Assembly (NCBI GenBank): GCA_009377495.1
Contig: WHTZ01000017.1
Span: forward strand, 1-64,000
Source of the DNA: Luteitalea sp.
GTDB taxonomy: Bacteria > Acidobacteriota > Vicinamibacteria > Vicinamibacterales > Vicinamibacteraceae
DNA length: 64,000 bases
Direction: 5' to 3'
Of this stretch, positions 8,634 to 18,035 are shown one piece after another. The notes below the pieces were generated by a model that did no database searches, was not told where the DNA came from, and saw only the letters and a program-made list of their open reading frames with translations. Position 1 is the first letter of the stretch. Each line of letters begins with the position of its first letter. A program made the translations under genes and the position numbers.

Positions 8634-9863
8634 CTAATCCTGTACGGCTACCTGAGCCGGAGCGGCAACCGTTCGCGTCTCGGCTGGCCGGTCACGGAAG
8701 AATCCGGCGAAGAGCACCATGACCACGGCCGCCATGGCGGCTGGCCACAGCCAGATCGCGGTCCACTCGTGCGTGGCACCCATCTCGTAGCGTCCCACGA
8801 TCTCACCGGCGACATACGCCCCAATGAACCATCCCACACCGAGCGTGACGAACGCAATGAAGCCTTGCGCGGCGGCCCGCACGTGGACGGGTGCTCGATT
8901 GTCCACGTAGATCTGGCCCGTCACGAAGAAAAAGTCGTAGCACACGCCGTGGAGCACGATGCCGGCGTAGAGCATCCAGACCCCTGCGTCCATGTTTCCA
9001 TATGCAAACAGCACGTAGCGCGCCACCCACGCCAGCATGCCAACGAGCAGCATCTTCTTCACGCCGAAACGCACGAAGAAGAAGGGCATGACCAGCAGGA
9101 AGAAGATCTCCGACATCTGGCCGAAGGTCATCTTGCCAGACGCGCCCACCATGCCGATCTCGTTCAAGAAGCGGTTCGTGAACGTGTAGTAGAAGAGAAG
9201 CGGAATCATCGTGAGGAACGAGCCAATGATGAAGATCGCGAAGTTGCGGTCCTTGAGCAATGCCAGCGCGTCCAGGCCCAGCACATCACGCACCGTGACC
9301 CGCCCGCCACGCTTCGAGGGAGGCGTGTGCGGCAGGAATAGACAGTAGAGCCCCATGACGATCGCGGCGACAGCGGCAATCTGCACTGGCACGACGGTCG
9401 CATCGAGCCGAAACCAGCCGAGCATGTTGCCAACGACGATCCACCCGATCGTGCCGAGCACGCGCACGCCGGGGAACTCCTTGCGCGGGTCGGTCATGTG
9501 ATGAAACGACAGCGAGTTGGTCAAGGCCAATGTCGGCATGTAACACAGCGAGTGCAACAGCATCATCGTGTAGAACGGCTGGAACTCGGTCTGCCGCGAG
9601 GCGAGCCAGAGGAACAGTCCGCCGGACAGATGCAACACGCAGAGTATCTTCTCGGTCGCGAAGAAGCGGTCGGCCACCATGCCCACGAAGAACGGCGCGA
9701 TCATCGCCGCGATGGCCGTTGTCGAGTAGACCGCGCCAATCCTGAGGTCCGAGAACTGCAGCGTCGCGCCGAGGTATGTGGCCAGCGTGACGCCCCAGGC
9801 CCCCCAAACGAAGTACTGGAGGAACATCATCGCGGACAGCTTGACGCGAACTCCTATCGGCAT
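8634..9863 (-). CDS. MFS permease of the nucleoside:H+ symporter (NupG/XapB-like) family
   Basis: 409 residues with about 12 hydrophobic segments. The N-terminal segment (KLSAMMFLQYFVWGAWGVTL) and the sequence around LHSLCYMPTLALTNSLSFHH are characteristic of the nucleoside:proton symporter family. Members in Acidobacteriota, Planctomycetota and Bacteroidota often lie near Gfo/Idh/MocA and DUF1080 genes and may carry sugars or glycosides rather than nucleosides; that is context, not proof. It lies upstream of the cysteine desulfurase gene by 13 bases and downstream of DUF1080, from which it is separated by a palindromic element. Confidence 0.87.
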   Translation of the reverse strand: MPIGVRVKLSAMMFLQYFVWGAWGVTLATYLGATLQFSDLRIGAVYSTTAIAAMIAPFFVGMVADRFFATEKILCVLHLSGGLFLWLASRQTEFQPFYTMMLLHSLCYMPTLALTNSLSFHHMTDPRKEFPGVRVLGTIGWIVVGNMLGWFRLDATVVPVQIAAVAAIVMGLYCLFLPHTPPSKRGGRVTVRDVLGLDALALLKDRNFAIFIIGSFLTMIPLLFYYTFTNRFLNEIGMVGASGKMTFGQMSEIFFLLVMPFFFVRFGVKKMLLVGMLAWVARYVLFAYGNMDAGVWMLYAGIVLHGVCYDFFFVTGQIYVDNRAPVHVRAAAQGFIAFVTLGVGWFIGAYVAGEIVGRYEMGATHEWTAIWLWPAAMAAVVMVLFAGFFRDRPAETRTVAAPAQVAVQD

Positions 9864-9879
9864 AGACTCGGGCTCCAGG

Positions 9880-9906
9880 GCGAGGGGCCTAAAGGCCCCT
9901 CGCTAC
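9880..9906 (+). repeat. CTAAAG-loop palindrome, copy 2 (different stem)
   Basis: Arms GCGAGGGGCC and GGCCCCTCGC flank the loop TAAA, followed by TAC. The stem sequence differs from copy 1 but pairing is perfect and the loop and tail match. A near-repeat, GGTCGACGATCTAC / GGTCGACGGTCTAC, follows at about 9907-9940. Confidence 0.8.
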
Positions 9907-9949
9907 GGTCGACGATCTACTACGGTCGACGGTCTACGATCTCCGGTCG

Positions 9950-10936
9950 TTATTCCAACTCCCGAACTTTGATGTTCCGGTACCACACATCGTCGCCGTG
10001 GTCCTGGAACACGATGTGGCCCCGGCTCGCCGCGGCAAACATCGGCCATTGCTTGAACTTGCTCGCCTCGATGCGCTGGTTCCAGTCTTCGCTGTCGCGC
10101 TCGTACTCGACGACCTTTGCGCCGTTCAGCCAATGCTCGACGTGGTTGCCACGCATGACAATCTTCGAGACATTCCACTCCCCTACCGCCTTTGTCGCGT
10201 CCGTCGACGGCGCATAGAGGTCGTAGCAGGCAGCGGCGGTGCGATTGCCATTGGACCCTTGCTTCGCGTCCGGGTGACCGTCGTTGTCGAGGATCTGGTA
10301 TTCGGGACCACTCCAGTACGTCTCGTCGCCTTCTTCCGTCACCTGATACATCACACCGCTGTTGCCACCAGGCGAGAGCTTCCAGTCGAAGACCAGCTCG
10401 AAGCTGCCGAACTCGCGCTCGCTCACGAGGTCAGTGCCGGGATTACTCGACAGAGGCAGAGCGCGGGACCCGCCGGCGTACGCGATCGTGCCATCGGTGA
10501 CCTTCCAGCTCGCCGAGGCATCCTTGGCCTTGAACCCTTGGAAGCCCGTGAGATCCCGGCCGTTGAAGAGCAGCTCCCAGCCGTCCTCCTTCTCGCCAGG
10601 CGAGAGGGCGTTGAGCGCAGCCGCGCCAGGCGCGGCGCCAGTGCCCGTCCAGCCCTCCACGCTGCCTTCCTTTGTCCCTTCGACCGCTCCGGCCACCGCA
10701 GCCACGCCGGTTTTCGCGCCTTTCTTCGTCGCGTCAACACCTTTCTTGATCGTGCGGCTGGTGGCCCTGCTCGCCTTCTCGGCCACCGACCGGCTCCGTT
10801 CCTTTGCTTTTTCAGCGGTGCTCTTCTCACCGCTCTTCTTCTCACCGCTCTGCCCCTCCTGCGCCATGGCTGGCAGCGCAGGCATCGTCCAAGCAAATGC
10901 GGCGGTCATCGCCATCAGCATCCAGAACCGCTTCAT
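9950..10936 (-). CDS. DUF1080 (3-keto-disaccharide hydrolase) protein with basic linker, exported
   Basis: About 328 residues from the ATG at 10936. A signal peptide (FWMLMAMTAAFAWTMPALPAMA) is followed by about 90 residues rich in Lys, Ala, Ser and Thr, then a C-terminal DUF1080 domain (WELLFNGRDLTGFQG, WKVTDGTI, FELVFDWKLSPGGNSGVMY, YQILDNDGHPDA). DUF1080 is a concanavalin-like beta-sandwich, and members have been described as hydrolases or lyases of 3-keto-glycosides. It is the last gene of a minus-strand run SUMF1-like, Gfo/Idh, ApbE, DUF1080. The charged linker is unusual for the family. A GTG at 10963 would add nine residues before the signal and is less likely. Confidence 0.88.
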   Translation of the reverse strand: MKRFWMLMAMTAAFAWTMPALPAMAQEGQSGEKKSGEKSTAEKAKERSRSVAEKASRATSRTIKKGVDATKKGAKTGVAAVAGAVEGTKEGSVEGWTGTGAAPGAAALNALSPGEKEDGWELLFNGRDLTGFQGFKAKDASASWKVTDGTIAYAGGSRALPLSSNPGTDLVSEREFGSFELVFDWKLSPGGNSGVMYQVTEEGDETYWSGPEYQILDNDGHPDAKQGSNGNRTAAACYDLYAPSTDATKAVGEWNVSKIVMRGNHVEHWLNGAKVVEYERDSEDWNQRIEASKFKQWPMFAAASRGHIVFQDHGDDVWYRNIKVRELE

Positions 10937-11070
10937 GGCCGACTCCTTTCTCGCGCGAGGCATGCCTCACGTCACGTGTACACCCCGTCGCGGGTGACAC
11001 ATCTTGCAATTGTGCATGGATTCCGTGCGCCCTGATCAATTTCCCCAAGCTCTGCATTACGACCGCAGCC

Positions 11071-12084
11071 CTAGTGGCCAGCGAGCGTCGGCCAGCGCGT
11101 CGACGACCTCACCTCGAAATCCTCACCGACTCGCGTGACCACCAGCGCTGCCGCATGCGGATCGCGCTCCACGAGCCCCAGGCCTCGATCCGCCCCCAAG
11201 ACGCACACCGCCGTCGCCAGGCTGTCGGACGCCGTGCCACTAGGCGCCACAACGGTCGCCTGTCGCGACGGGGTGAGGCCGAGCCCGGAGCGCGGATCAA
11301 CGATGTGGGAGTAGCGCACGTCGTCGATGACCACGAACTGCTCGGCGTCACCAGACGTCGACACAGCCGCGTTCCGCAGAAGAATACGGGAACGACGTTT
11401 TCGCTGCGGCACGTCCAGGCTGATCGTCCACCCTGAGCGCTCGGGCGGCGGATCACCCACGACGATGTCCCCGCTCGCGGCAATGAGCGCACGCCGGACG
11501 CCGTGCGCCGCAAGCACCTTCAATGCTTCGTCGGCGGCAAACCCCTTTCCAATCCCACCCACATCGAGGCGCATGCCGGGGCGGTCGAGCGCAACCGTCC
11601 CCGCCCGCTTCTCAAGACGGAGATATCGATAGCCAACGTGCGCCTTGGCGGCGCTGAGCGCGCGCGGGCTCGGTGCCTCCCGTGTCCGGCTGGCTTCACG
11701 CCACAACCGTGAGAGCGGCCCGACCGTCACATCGAACGCGCCGTCTGTCCCCTCCGCGACGCGTTGCGCGGTCTCCAACAGTCGCAGCAGATCGTGACTC
11801 GTCGGAACGGGCCCGAGCCCGGCCCGCGCGCTCAAACGCGACAGCTCGCTGTCTGGCCGATAATCGCTCAGCGTGCGATCGAGCGCGGCCACCCTCTCAA
11901 ACGCGGCGCGTGCCGCTCGCGTCGCCGTCGCCTCGTTTGGCGCGTAGAGCACGATGCGGACCATCGTGCCCATATGGGGCTCAGTGAACTCGAAGCGCCG
12001 AGGCGATACGTGAGGTTCCGTCAATGCACCATGCACAATGCACAGTGCAATCAGAACCGGGGCGACGTGAACGTTGCTCGACAA
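11071..12084 (-). CDS. apbE: FAD:protein FMN transferase (ApbE family), exported
   Basis: 337 residues. Typical ApbE blocks are present: EPHMGTMVRIVLYA at the domain start, RLDVGGIGKGFAADEAL, ALIAASGDIVVG, STSGDAEQF and SHIVDPRSGL. The enzyme transfers FMN from FAD to Ser/Thr of exported flavoproteins, using magnesium. The N-terminus VAPVLIALCIVHGALTEP looks like a signal or lipoprotein-like leader. The start is a TTG at 12084, only 4 bases after the stop of the upstream Gfo/Idh gene. No obvious FMN-binding acceptor (RnfG/NqrC or FMN_bind domain) is encoded nearby, so its target is unknown. Confidence 0.92.
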   Translation of the reverse strand: MSSNVHVAPVLIALCIVHGALTEPHVSPRRFEFTEPHMGTMVRIVLYAPNEATATRAARAAFERVAALDRTLSDYRPDSELSRLSARAGLGPVPTSHDLLRLLETAQRVAEGTDGAFDVTVGPLSRLWREASRTREAPSPRALSAAKAHVGYRYLRLEKRAGTVALDRPGMRLDVGGIGKGFAADEALKVLAAHGVRRALIAASGDIVVGDPPPERSGWTISLDVPQRKRRSRILLRNAAVSTSGDAEQFVVIDDVRYSHIVDPRSGLGLTPSRQATVVAPSGTASDSLATAVCVLGADRGLGLVERDPHAAALVVTRVGEDFEVRSSTRWPTLAGH

Positions 12085-12088
12085 GCGC

Positions 12089-13369
12089 TCAGCTCAACTC
12101 CGACTGCCCTGGCATCGCGACGGGAGGCACGGGCATCGGACCCAGCTCCAGCGTCTCCGGAACCAGCGAGACCTCAGAGTTGAGCGCCTGCTCCCACGTC
12201 ACGAGCTGGCCGGTGTACGCCGACATGCGGCCCATGATCGCGGTGAGCGTCGACTCGGCCACTTGCTCGAGCTCGTTGATCGGCGTCCCCTTACGAATGC
12301 TCTCGATGAGATCCGTGTGCTCCTGGACGTAGGGGCTGATCGGATCCTTCGTACCAGTCCAGGCCTGCGCCCCCTTGATCTCGTACTCGTTGGGCTTCGT
12401 ATCGCAGGTCCCTTTCGTGCCTACCAGCGCCTCGGCGATGCGGTTCGCACAATTCTCGATCTGCCGGCACATGCTGAGCGCGTGGACACCGTTCGCGTAC
12501 TCGAAGTCCACGGCAAAGTGGTCATAGATGTTTCCAAACTCCGGCGCGGTCCGAACCTGCCTACCCGCCAACGCCACGGCGCTTGCCGGGTGACCCTGCA
12601 TCGCCCAATTCACCACATCGATGTTGTGGACATGCTGCTCGACGATATGATCGCCGGAAAGCCAGGTGAAGTAGAGCCAGTTCCGCATCTGCCACTCGAC
12701 GTCAGTCCAGTCCGGTTGGCGCTCACGGTTCCAGAGAAAGCCCTGGTTCCAGTAACACCGCGCCGCGACCAGGTCGCCGATGGCGCCGCCGTGCACTCGC
12801 CGCATCGTCTCGATGTAGCCATGTTGGTGGCGCCGTTGCGTGCCAGCCCCGATCGCGAGCGACTTCTGCGCCGCTGTGTCGGCCACCGCCAGCACTCTGC
12901 GAATGCCCGGTCCGTCGACGGCAACCGGCTTCTCCGTGAAGATGTGCTTGCCTGCCGCAACCGCTGCCTCGAGGTGGAGCGGCCTGAAGCCCGGCGGTGT
13001 GGCGAGGATGACGTAATTGATGTCGGTCGCCAGCAATTTTTCGTATCCATCGAGACCGATGAAGCAGTGATCGTCAGAGACGGCCGCTGCCTCGCCGAAC
13101 TTCTTCGTGAGCATCTCGCGGGATCGATCGAGGCGGTCGGCAAACGCATCGCACATGGCAACCAGGCGAACACCCTCCGCCCCGCGCAGCGCATCGCCCG
13201 CCGCGCCGGTGCCACGACCGCCGCAGCCAATGACCCCGATGCGAATCTCGTCGGATCCAGCCGCGTACGCTCCCGCCACGTTCGGCACCGTCGCCAGGCT
13301 TGTCCCAACCGCCGCCGCGGTCGCGCTCTTCAGGAAATCGCGACGCGAAAAGGATTCCTGGTCGCTCAT
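12089..13369 (-). CDS. Tat-exported Gfo/Idh/MocA family oxidoreductase (1)
   Basis: 426 residues from the ATG at 13369. A twin-arginine signal (SRRDFLKSATAAAVGTSLA) precedes an NAD(P)-binding Rossmann motif (IRIGVIGCGGRGTGAA) and the family loop IFTEKPVAVDG with the catalytic-type lysine. The C-terminal alpha/beta domain follows (AGTQRRHQHGYIETMRRVH). Such proteins oxidise or reduce sugar hydroxyls with a tightly bound cofactor. It sits between the SUMF1-like gene and ApbE and is likely co-transcribed with both. The frame is open 39 codons further upstream, but that stretch has no signal features. Confidence 0.92.
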   Translation of the reverse strand: MSDQESFSRRDFLKSATAAAVGTSLATVPNVAGAYAAGSDEIRIGVIGCGGRGTGAAGDALRGAEGVRLVAMCDAFADRLDRSREMLTKKFGEAAAVSDDHCFIGLDGYEKLLATDINYVILATPPGFRPLHLEAAVAAGKHIFTEKPVAVDGPGIRRVLAVADTAAQKSLAIGAGTQRRHQHGYIETMRRVHGGAIGDLVAARCYWNQGFLWNRERQPDWTDVEWQMRNWLYFTWLSGDHIVEQHVHNIDVVNWAMQGHPASAVALAGRQVRTAPEFGNIYDHFAVDFEYANGVHALSMCRQIENCANRIAEALVGTKGTCDTKPNEYEIKGAQAWTGTKDPISPYVQEHTDLIESIRKGTPINELEQVAESTLTAIMGRMSAYTGQLVTWEQALNSEVSLVPETLELGPMPVPPVAMPGQSELS

Positions 13370-13400
13370 GCGTGTCCTCCTGAGGCTATCACCACGAAGG

Positions 13401-14468
13401 TCACATGCTGTCCTGCGTGACCTTCGATCGAAGGCCACGCAACTCCGGCTGCTCCTCGACCGCGCGCACGATGCGGACACCGACAAAGGACTCGTCCGGA
13501 TGCCACCAAATGCTCTGCGGCTGCTGTGGATCGCTCATGCTCCATTCATCGCTCGAGCCGACGCGCGCCGCGTAGCGAAGCGCGTCCGCGCCGTCCAGAT
13601 ACGAGCCGCCGCGCACCCCGTGCGGAAACCGCCGATCATCGGGCACGAGGACCGGTCGCTTCAACGGCTGCGGCAGCACAGACAACTTCTGATACCGACC
13701 CCCATCGTACTGATCCAGCACCCACTCGGCAACGTTGCCCAGCATGTCCTGGAGCTGCCACGGATTCGGCTGTTTCCCGCCCACTGGGTGCGGCTCACCG
13801 TCCGCGTTCTCCGCGAACCAGGCGCCCTCCGCGAGCGACTCTGGTGCCGCGTTGGCATCGCCAGCCCGCGCCGCGTACTCCCACTCGGCCTCGGTCGCCA
13901 AGCGGTACGCCTGACCGGTCACCTTCGACAGCCAGCGACAGTACTCCATCGCGGCGTGGTGTGTCATGCCGATGGCGGGCTGCTTTCCCTTGCCAAAGCC
14001 TCGACTCTCATCCCCATACGGGCGGGACGGTCGCGTCAACGCATCCGCGTCTGCTGCCGCCGAATCCACCGTGCGCAGGCCCTTGGCACCCCGCGCAAAC
14101 GCGAACTCGTCGAACTCATCCCAGGTGACTTCGTGCTTACTGATCCAGAATGGCGCGAGCTCAACCTCGACCTGCGGTCCCTCGTCTGGGCGGCGACCTG
14201 ACTCACTCGCGGGGCTGCCCATCATGAACGTGCCACCCGGCACAGCAACCATTTCGAAGCTCACGTTGGTCTCGGGAATCTTCTCGACATAGGTGGCACC
14301 GGATTTGAAAGGTTCGTCGCTTTGGGCTGCCGGCTGGGAACCGCGGCCTGGCGTCTGAGGCCCAGGCCTCGCCACTGCGTGCATCGTCATGACCGCTATG
14401 ACCAGCGCCAGCGCACTGACCGCTACTCGCCCGACCTTCACCGACTGCTGTCGCTTCACCTCGTGCAT
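13401..14468 (-). CDS. formylglycine-generating-enzyme-like (SUMF1/FGE-sulfatase) protein, exported
   Basis: 355 residues. An N-terminal membrane or signal segment (VAVSALALVIAVMTMHAVA) is followed by a SUMF1 domain: MVAVPGGTFMMGSP, FWISKHEVTWDEFDEF, PAIGMTHHAAMEYCRWLS, YRLATEAEWEYAARAG, DMLGNVAEWVLDQY, RGGSYLDGA and a terminal VGVRIVRA. Many bacterial SUMF1 proteins are not true sulfatase activators, and the paired active-site cysteines of FGE are not evident here. No sulfatase gene is present in the window. It lies 31 bases upstream of a Gfo/Idh gene in the same direction. Confidence 0.88.
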   Translation of the reverse strand: MHEVKRQQSVKVGRVAVSALALVIAVMTMHAVARPGPQTPGRGSQPAAQSDEPFKSGATYVEKIPETNVSFEMVAVPGGTFMMGSPASESGRRPDEGPQVEVELAPFWISKHEVTWDEFDEFAFARGAKGLRTVDSAAADADALTRPSRPYGDESRGFGKGKQPAIGMTHHAAMEYCRWLSKVTGQAYRLATEAEWEYAARAGDANAAPESLAEGAWFAENADGEPHPVGGKQPNPWQLQDMLGNVAEWVLDQYDGGRYQKLSVLPQPLKRPVLVPDDRRFPHGVRGGSYLDGADALRYAARVGSSDEWSMSDPQQPQSIWWHPDESFVGVRIVRAVEEQPELRGLRSKVTQDSM

Positions 14469-14489
14469 ACGTCTATCGTACTATCGATC

Positions 14490-16544
14490 TTAGAAATTGA
14501 ACCGCAAGCTGAGTTGGACGTTCCGCTCGCCTCCCTTACCAGTGATACGGCCGAAGTTGGCGTCATCGGGATTGGTTTGGGCGCCGCTCAGGTTTGGGTG
14601 ATTCGGGAAGTTGAAGAACTCCGCGCGGAACTGCAGGCCGCGCCGGCCGTTGAGGCGGAAATTCTTGAACAGCGCGATGTCCCACTGCTGGAAGCCGGGC
14701 TGCTCGATGAGGTTGCGCGGCGCGTTGCCGAACCTGCCATCTGCGGGCCTGGCGAACGCGTTCGGGTTGAAGTAGAAGTTGTCGTCCTCGCCGGCGCCTT
14801 CCGAGAGCTGCCCGTTCGCCCCATCATAGAGGCCGCCAAGGTAGTCGTACGGCTGACCGGTCGAGTCGCCCACGCCCGCCACGTCGTCGCCACGGCCGGG
14901 CCAGCCGCGGCCACCCGAGCCGAAGAACGTCGCGCCGGACACCTGCCAGCCGCCGAGCACATTACCGAGCATCGTGTTCTGATCACGATAGAACGGCAGG
15001 TCGTAGATGTAGGAGATCGCCACCACGTGGGTTCGATCGCGGCCAGAGATACCCCAATAGCCGCTGTCGTCGTAGGTGTTGAAGATAATGTTGCGCTTGT
15101 CGTCGGCATTGTCCTTGAGCCGCGAGAGCGTGTAAGCGACACTGATCTTGAATCCGTTGCGGTACCGGCGCTCGAGCTGTGTCTGCAGCCCATGGTAGCT
15201 CGACTTCCCGGCGTTCTCGGCAAGGCGGATCACACCAAAGCCCTGGTACGGTCGCAGCGCGTTCGCGTGAATGCCTTCGTTCTCCGGCAGATCGAGCGTC
15301 CCTTCGGGAAGCTGGTTGATGTTCCGCTCGCGCTGGAGGTACAGGCCGCGCCGCCCCACATACGTCATGTCCAACGTGAAGCTGAATGGCAACTCACGTT
15401 GGAATCCCGCCGACCACTGATACGACGTGGGGTGGTTGAACACGGGGTCGATGGCCGTCATCACGAACGGGAAGTTGCCCGCCTCGGTGCCGCCGGGGGC
15501 ATCGGCCGTGCCGTTCTGCACCGCGATCATCGGCTGGATAGGTGGGTTACCCCCGAGCAGCAACGCATCATTCAGCGTCACGCGGTTGTGGAAGACCCCC
15601 ACGCTCGCCTTGACGATGGTCTGCTCGTTGACCAAGTACGAGAAGCCGAGACGCGGCTCGAACACGTTGGCGTGCGTCTCGGTCATCCCCCGAGGCACGC
15701 CGCGGAAGAGATTGTCGAACTCGTCGCTGCAGGCGATGTCCACGGCCTGGCACGCGCCATCTGGCCAGCCACCGGCCGGCAGGCTCACGCCGTTGTAGCG
15801 GTCGCCCGTGCCCGCAACCACCTGGCCGTTCCCTGGATCGATCTGGACCGCCCGGCTCGGGTCGTACAAGCTCTCGTAGAACGACGAGGCGTTGTTGTCC
15901 AGGCCGTACCACGGCGGCCAGTACGCCCAGCGGACGCCACCCTCAATCGTGAGATCGCTGGTCGGCCGCCAACTGTCCTGGATAAAGAGATCCACGCCCA
16001 GCGCCCGCCATTTGGTCAGGGCGCGCTGACCGATCTCTGCGTAGTTATCGAACAGGCCGAGCGCCGTGTTCCCAATGGCGAGGCCCGCACCATCGGGTCG
16101 ACCGTTCCGGAACTCGAACCGGCCGTTCTGGTTGTTCGTTCCGCCTGGCACGCCCTGCACGTTGATCTGGTCGAAGTCGTCCTCACCGGAGTACTCGAGC
16201 GCTACACCACCCCTGAGCGTGTGGCGGCCCTTGATCCAGGTGGTGTTGTTGGTGAAGAGGTGAATGGGGCCCAGCGAGCTCGCCGGGTACGGTCCACCAT
16301 CGATCTCGCTGAAGTCGGAGATGGAAATGGTCGGGATCTTGTCAAAGATCTCCTTGTCGTCTGGAAAGATGTACGGGTATTCGATGCCGTAGCGGCTTCG
16401 CTCGAAGAGCCCGCCGTCGCGGAAAACGTTGATGTAGACCTCGTCCAACGAGTATGCATAGGTGAGCTCGTTGATGAGGTTGTTCTTGAGCGTGCTCGTC
16501 CACTGGAACGTGGAGGTGGTGTTTGGCCGGTCCCAGTCAGTGCG
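14490..16544 (-). pseudogene. TonB-dependent receptor, C-terminal part after a frameshift
   Basis: This frame holds the plug-to-barrel C-terminal two thirds of an Oar-like receptor: PNTTSTFQW, LINELTYAYSLDEVYINV, HTLRGGVALEYSGEDDFDQIN, YVGRRGLYLQRERNINQL, and a final LSLRFNF ending in Phe as expected for BAM-assembled barrels. It aligns throughout with the intact neighbour at 18036-21491. No proper start lies at the break; the frame is open back to about 16544, where it meets the N-terminal part. The likely lesion is loss of two bases in a GCGCGC run, because the intact paralogue reads FARTDWERPNST where this gene reads FAH-stop. It could also be an assembly error. Confidence 0.85.
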
Positions 16545-17919
16545 CGAAGGTGAAGCCCCCGCGGTAGCTATCTATCGCCGTCCACTCGTAGTGCGACCAC
16601 CGTCCTGAAATGCGATTACTCCCGTTCAACTGGTAATCGACCCGGATGTTATCCTTCCGCTGGTCGCGCGGATTCGGGCTCTGGAGAACGACGTTGTCGC
16701 CGTCCGGGAATTGGCCGTTGGGCACGGGATAGGCGTTGAGCATGGCCATCCCGACCGGTGAGAGTCGATTGCTGGGAATCACGTTTCCGGGGAACGGTTG
16801 TCCCGTGCGCGGATCGATGATCTCGCGGGAACCATCGAAGAACGGGTTGTTCGGATCGAGGAGCTCGCCAAAGTCGCCCTGGCGCATCCTCTCGGTCGGC
16901 ACGGTCTGGAATGAGGTGTCGACCCGGAAGAAATCCACCCATTCCTCGGCCCAAAAGAAGAACAGCTTGTCGCGGCTGTCGTTGAAGAGCCCAGGGATTG
17001 TCACGGGGCCGCCAACCGTGAACCCGTACTGGTCGTAGTCGAACGGCGCTGGACCGTCACTGACGCCCGGCTCGTCGCTGCGATTGCGGCTCCAGGAGTT
17101 TGCGTCGAGCAACTCGTCGCGCTTGTACCAGTACACGCTCCCCGTGAGATCCCGTCCGCCGCTCTTGGTCACCATGCGGATCTGCCCACCCGAGGCGCGG
17201 CCAAATTCCGGCATGTAGTTGGCCGAGAGCACCTGCACTTCCTGGAGTGCGTCGACGTTCATGACGCCCAGAATGGCGCCGGTCGAGCGCGTGCGCAGCG
17301 CGATGGCGCCGTCGACCGTCACCAGGTTCTCGTCTGGACGGCTGCCGCTCATGCTGTAGCCGCCGTTTCCGAGATTGTCGAAGCCGAAGCTGTTGAACGT
17401 ACCCCCAACGACGCCCGGCTTCAGCAGCGCCAAACCGACCGGATTGCGTCCACTCAACATGAGCTGCTGGACGTCTCTGGCCTCGACCGTCTTGCGGACT
17501 GCGGTGTCGGTCTGCAGCGGCGCAGCCTCGGCGGTGACGGTCACCTCTTCGGTCAGCTCGCCCGTCTCGAGCGTGAAGTCGCTCGTGATCTTGGCCGCCG
17601 CGTCGAGTTGGAGGCTGCTCTTGACCGCTTTCTTGAACCCCTGAAGCTCGGCAGTCACCTCATAGACGCCCGGCTGCAGGTTGGGAAACAGATAGAAGCC
17701 GGAATCGTCGGTGACCTGAATCGTCGCGCCGCCCGTGTTGTCGTTGGTGGCTGTGATCGTCGCGCCGGGGATCACTCCACCCGTTGCGTCCCTGATGACG
17801 CCGGAGATTTGCGCTGTTTCGAATTGGGCGAGCGCCGGTGAGCCGGCGGTAACGAACCACACCGCGCCGAGCCACACGGCTCGGGCCACACTTCTCCATA
17901 CGTTCGTGCGTAAGCCCAT
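16537..17919 (-). pseudogene. TonB-dependent receptor (Oar-like), N-terminal part ending at a frameshift
   Basis: 460 residues from an ATG at 17919 with a GGAGGGG ribosome site. Signal peptide (AVWLGAVWFVTAGSPALAQ), carboxypeptidase-regulatory-like fold (ISGVIRDATGGVIPGATITATN), then a plug domain (LSGRNPVGLALLKPGVVGG, ASGGQIRMVTKSGGRDLTGSVYWY). It stops in RGGFTFAH, exactly where the intact paralogue continues FARTDWERPN. Together with 14490-16544 the gene would encode about 1,143 residues, matching the neighbour's 1,151. The receptor would import a bulky substrate across the outer membrane with TonB energy. Unless the shift is a sequencing error or is bypassed, this copy is dead. Confidence 0.87.
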
Positions 17920-18035
17920 CTCATCCCCTCCATCAACCGTCAGTGGTCAACACAACCCACGCTCGCGTGATCCCCGACCGAAAGGCCGGTCCCCTGATCA
18001 CGACCCGAGCTTTGAAGAGAGTCCCAGCACCTCCT

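Noticed and set aside
12074..13420. 448-residue plus-strand frame opposite the Gfo/Idh gene
   Set aside because: The opposite strand encodes a full Gfo/Idh protein with Tat signal; this frame has no domain and starts within ApbE.
13401..14468. Bona fide formylglycine-generating enzyme
   Set aside because: The fold is right, but the conserved paired active-site cysteines near the end of FGE are not evident and no sulfatase gene is present.
14322..16553. 743-residue plus-strand open frame across the receptor gene
   Set aside because: It is antisense to a recognisable TonB receptor; GC-rich third positions keep the reverse frame open. No known domain, and composition is Arg/Glu/Val-rich as in shadows.
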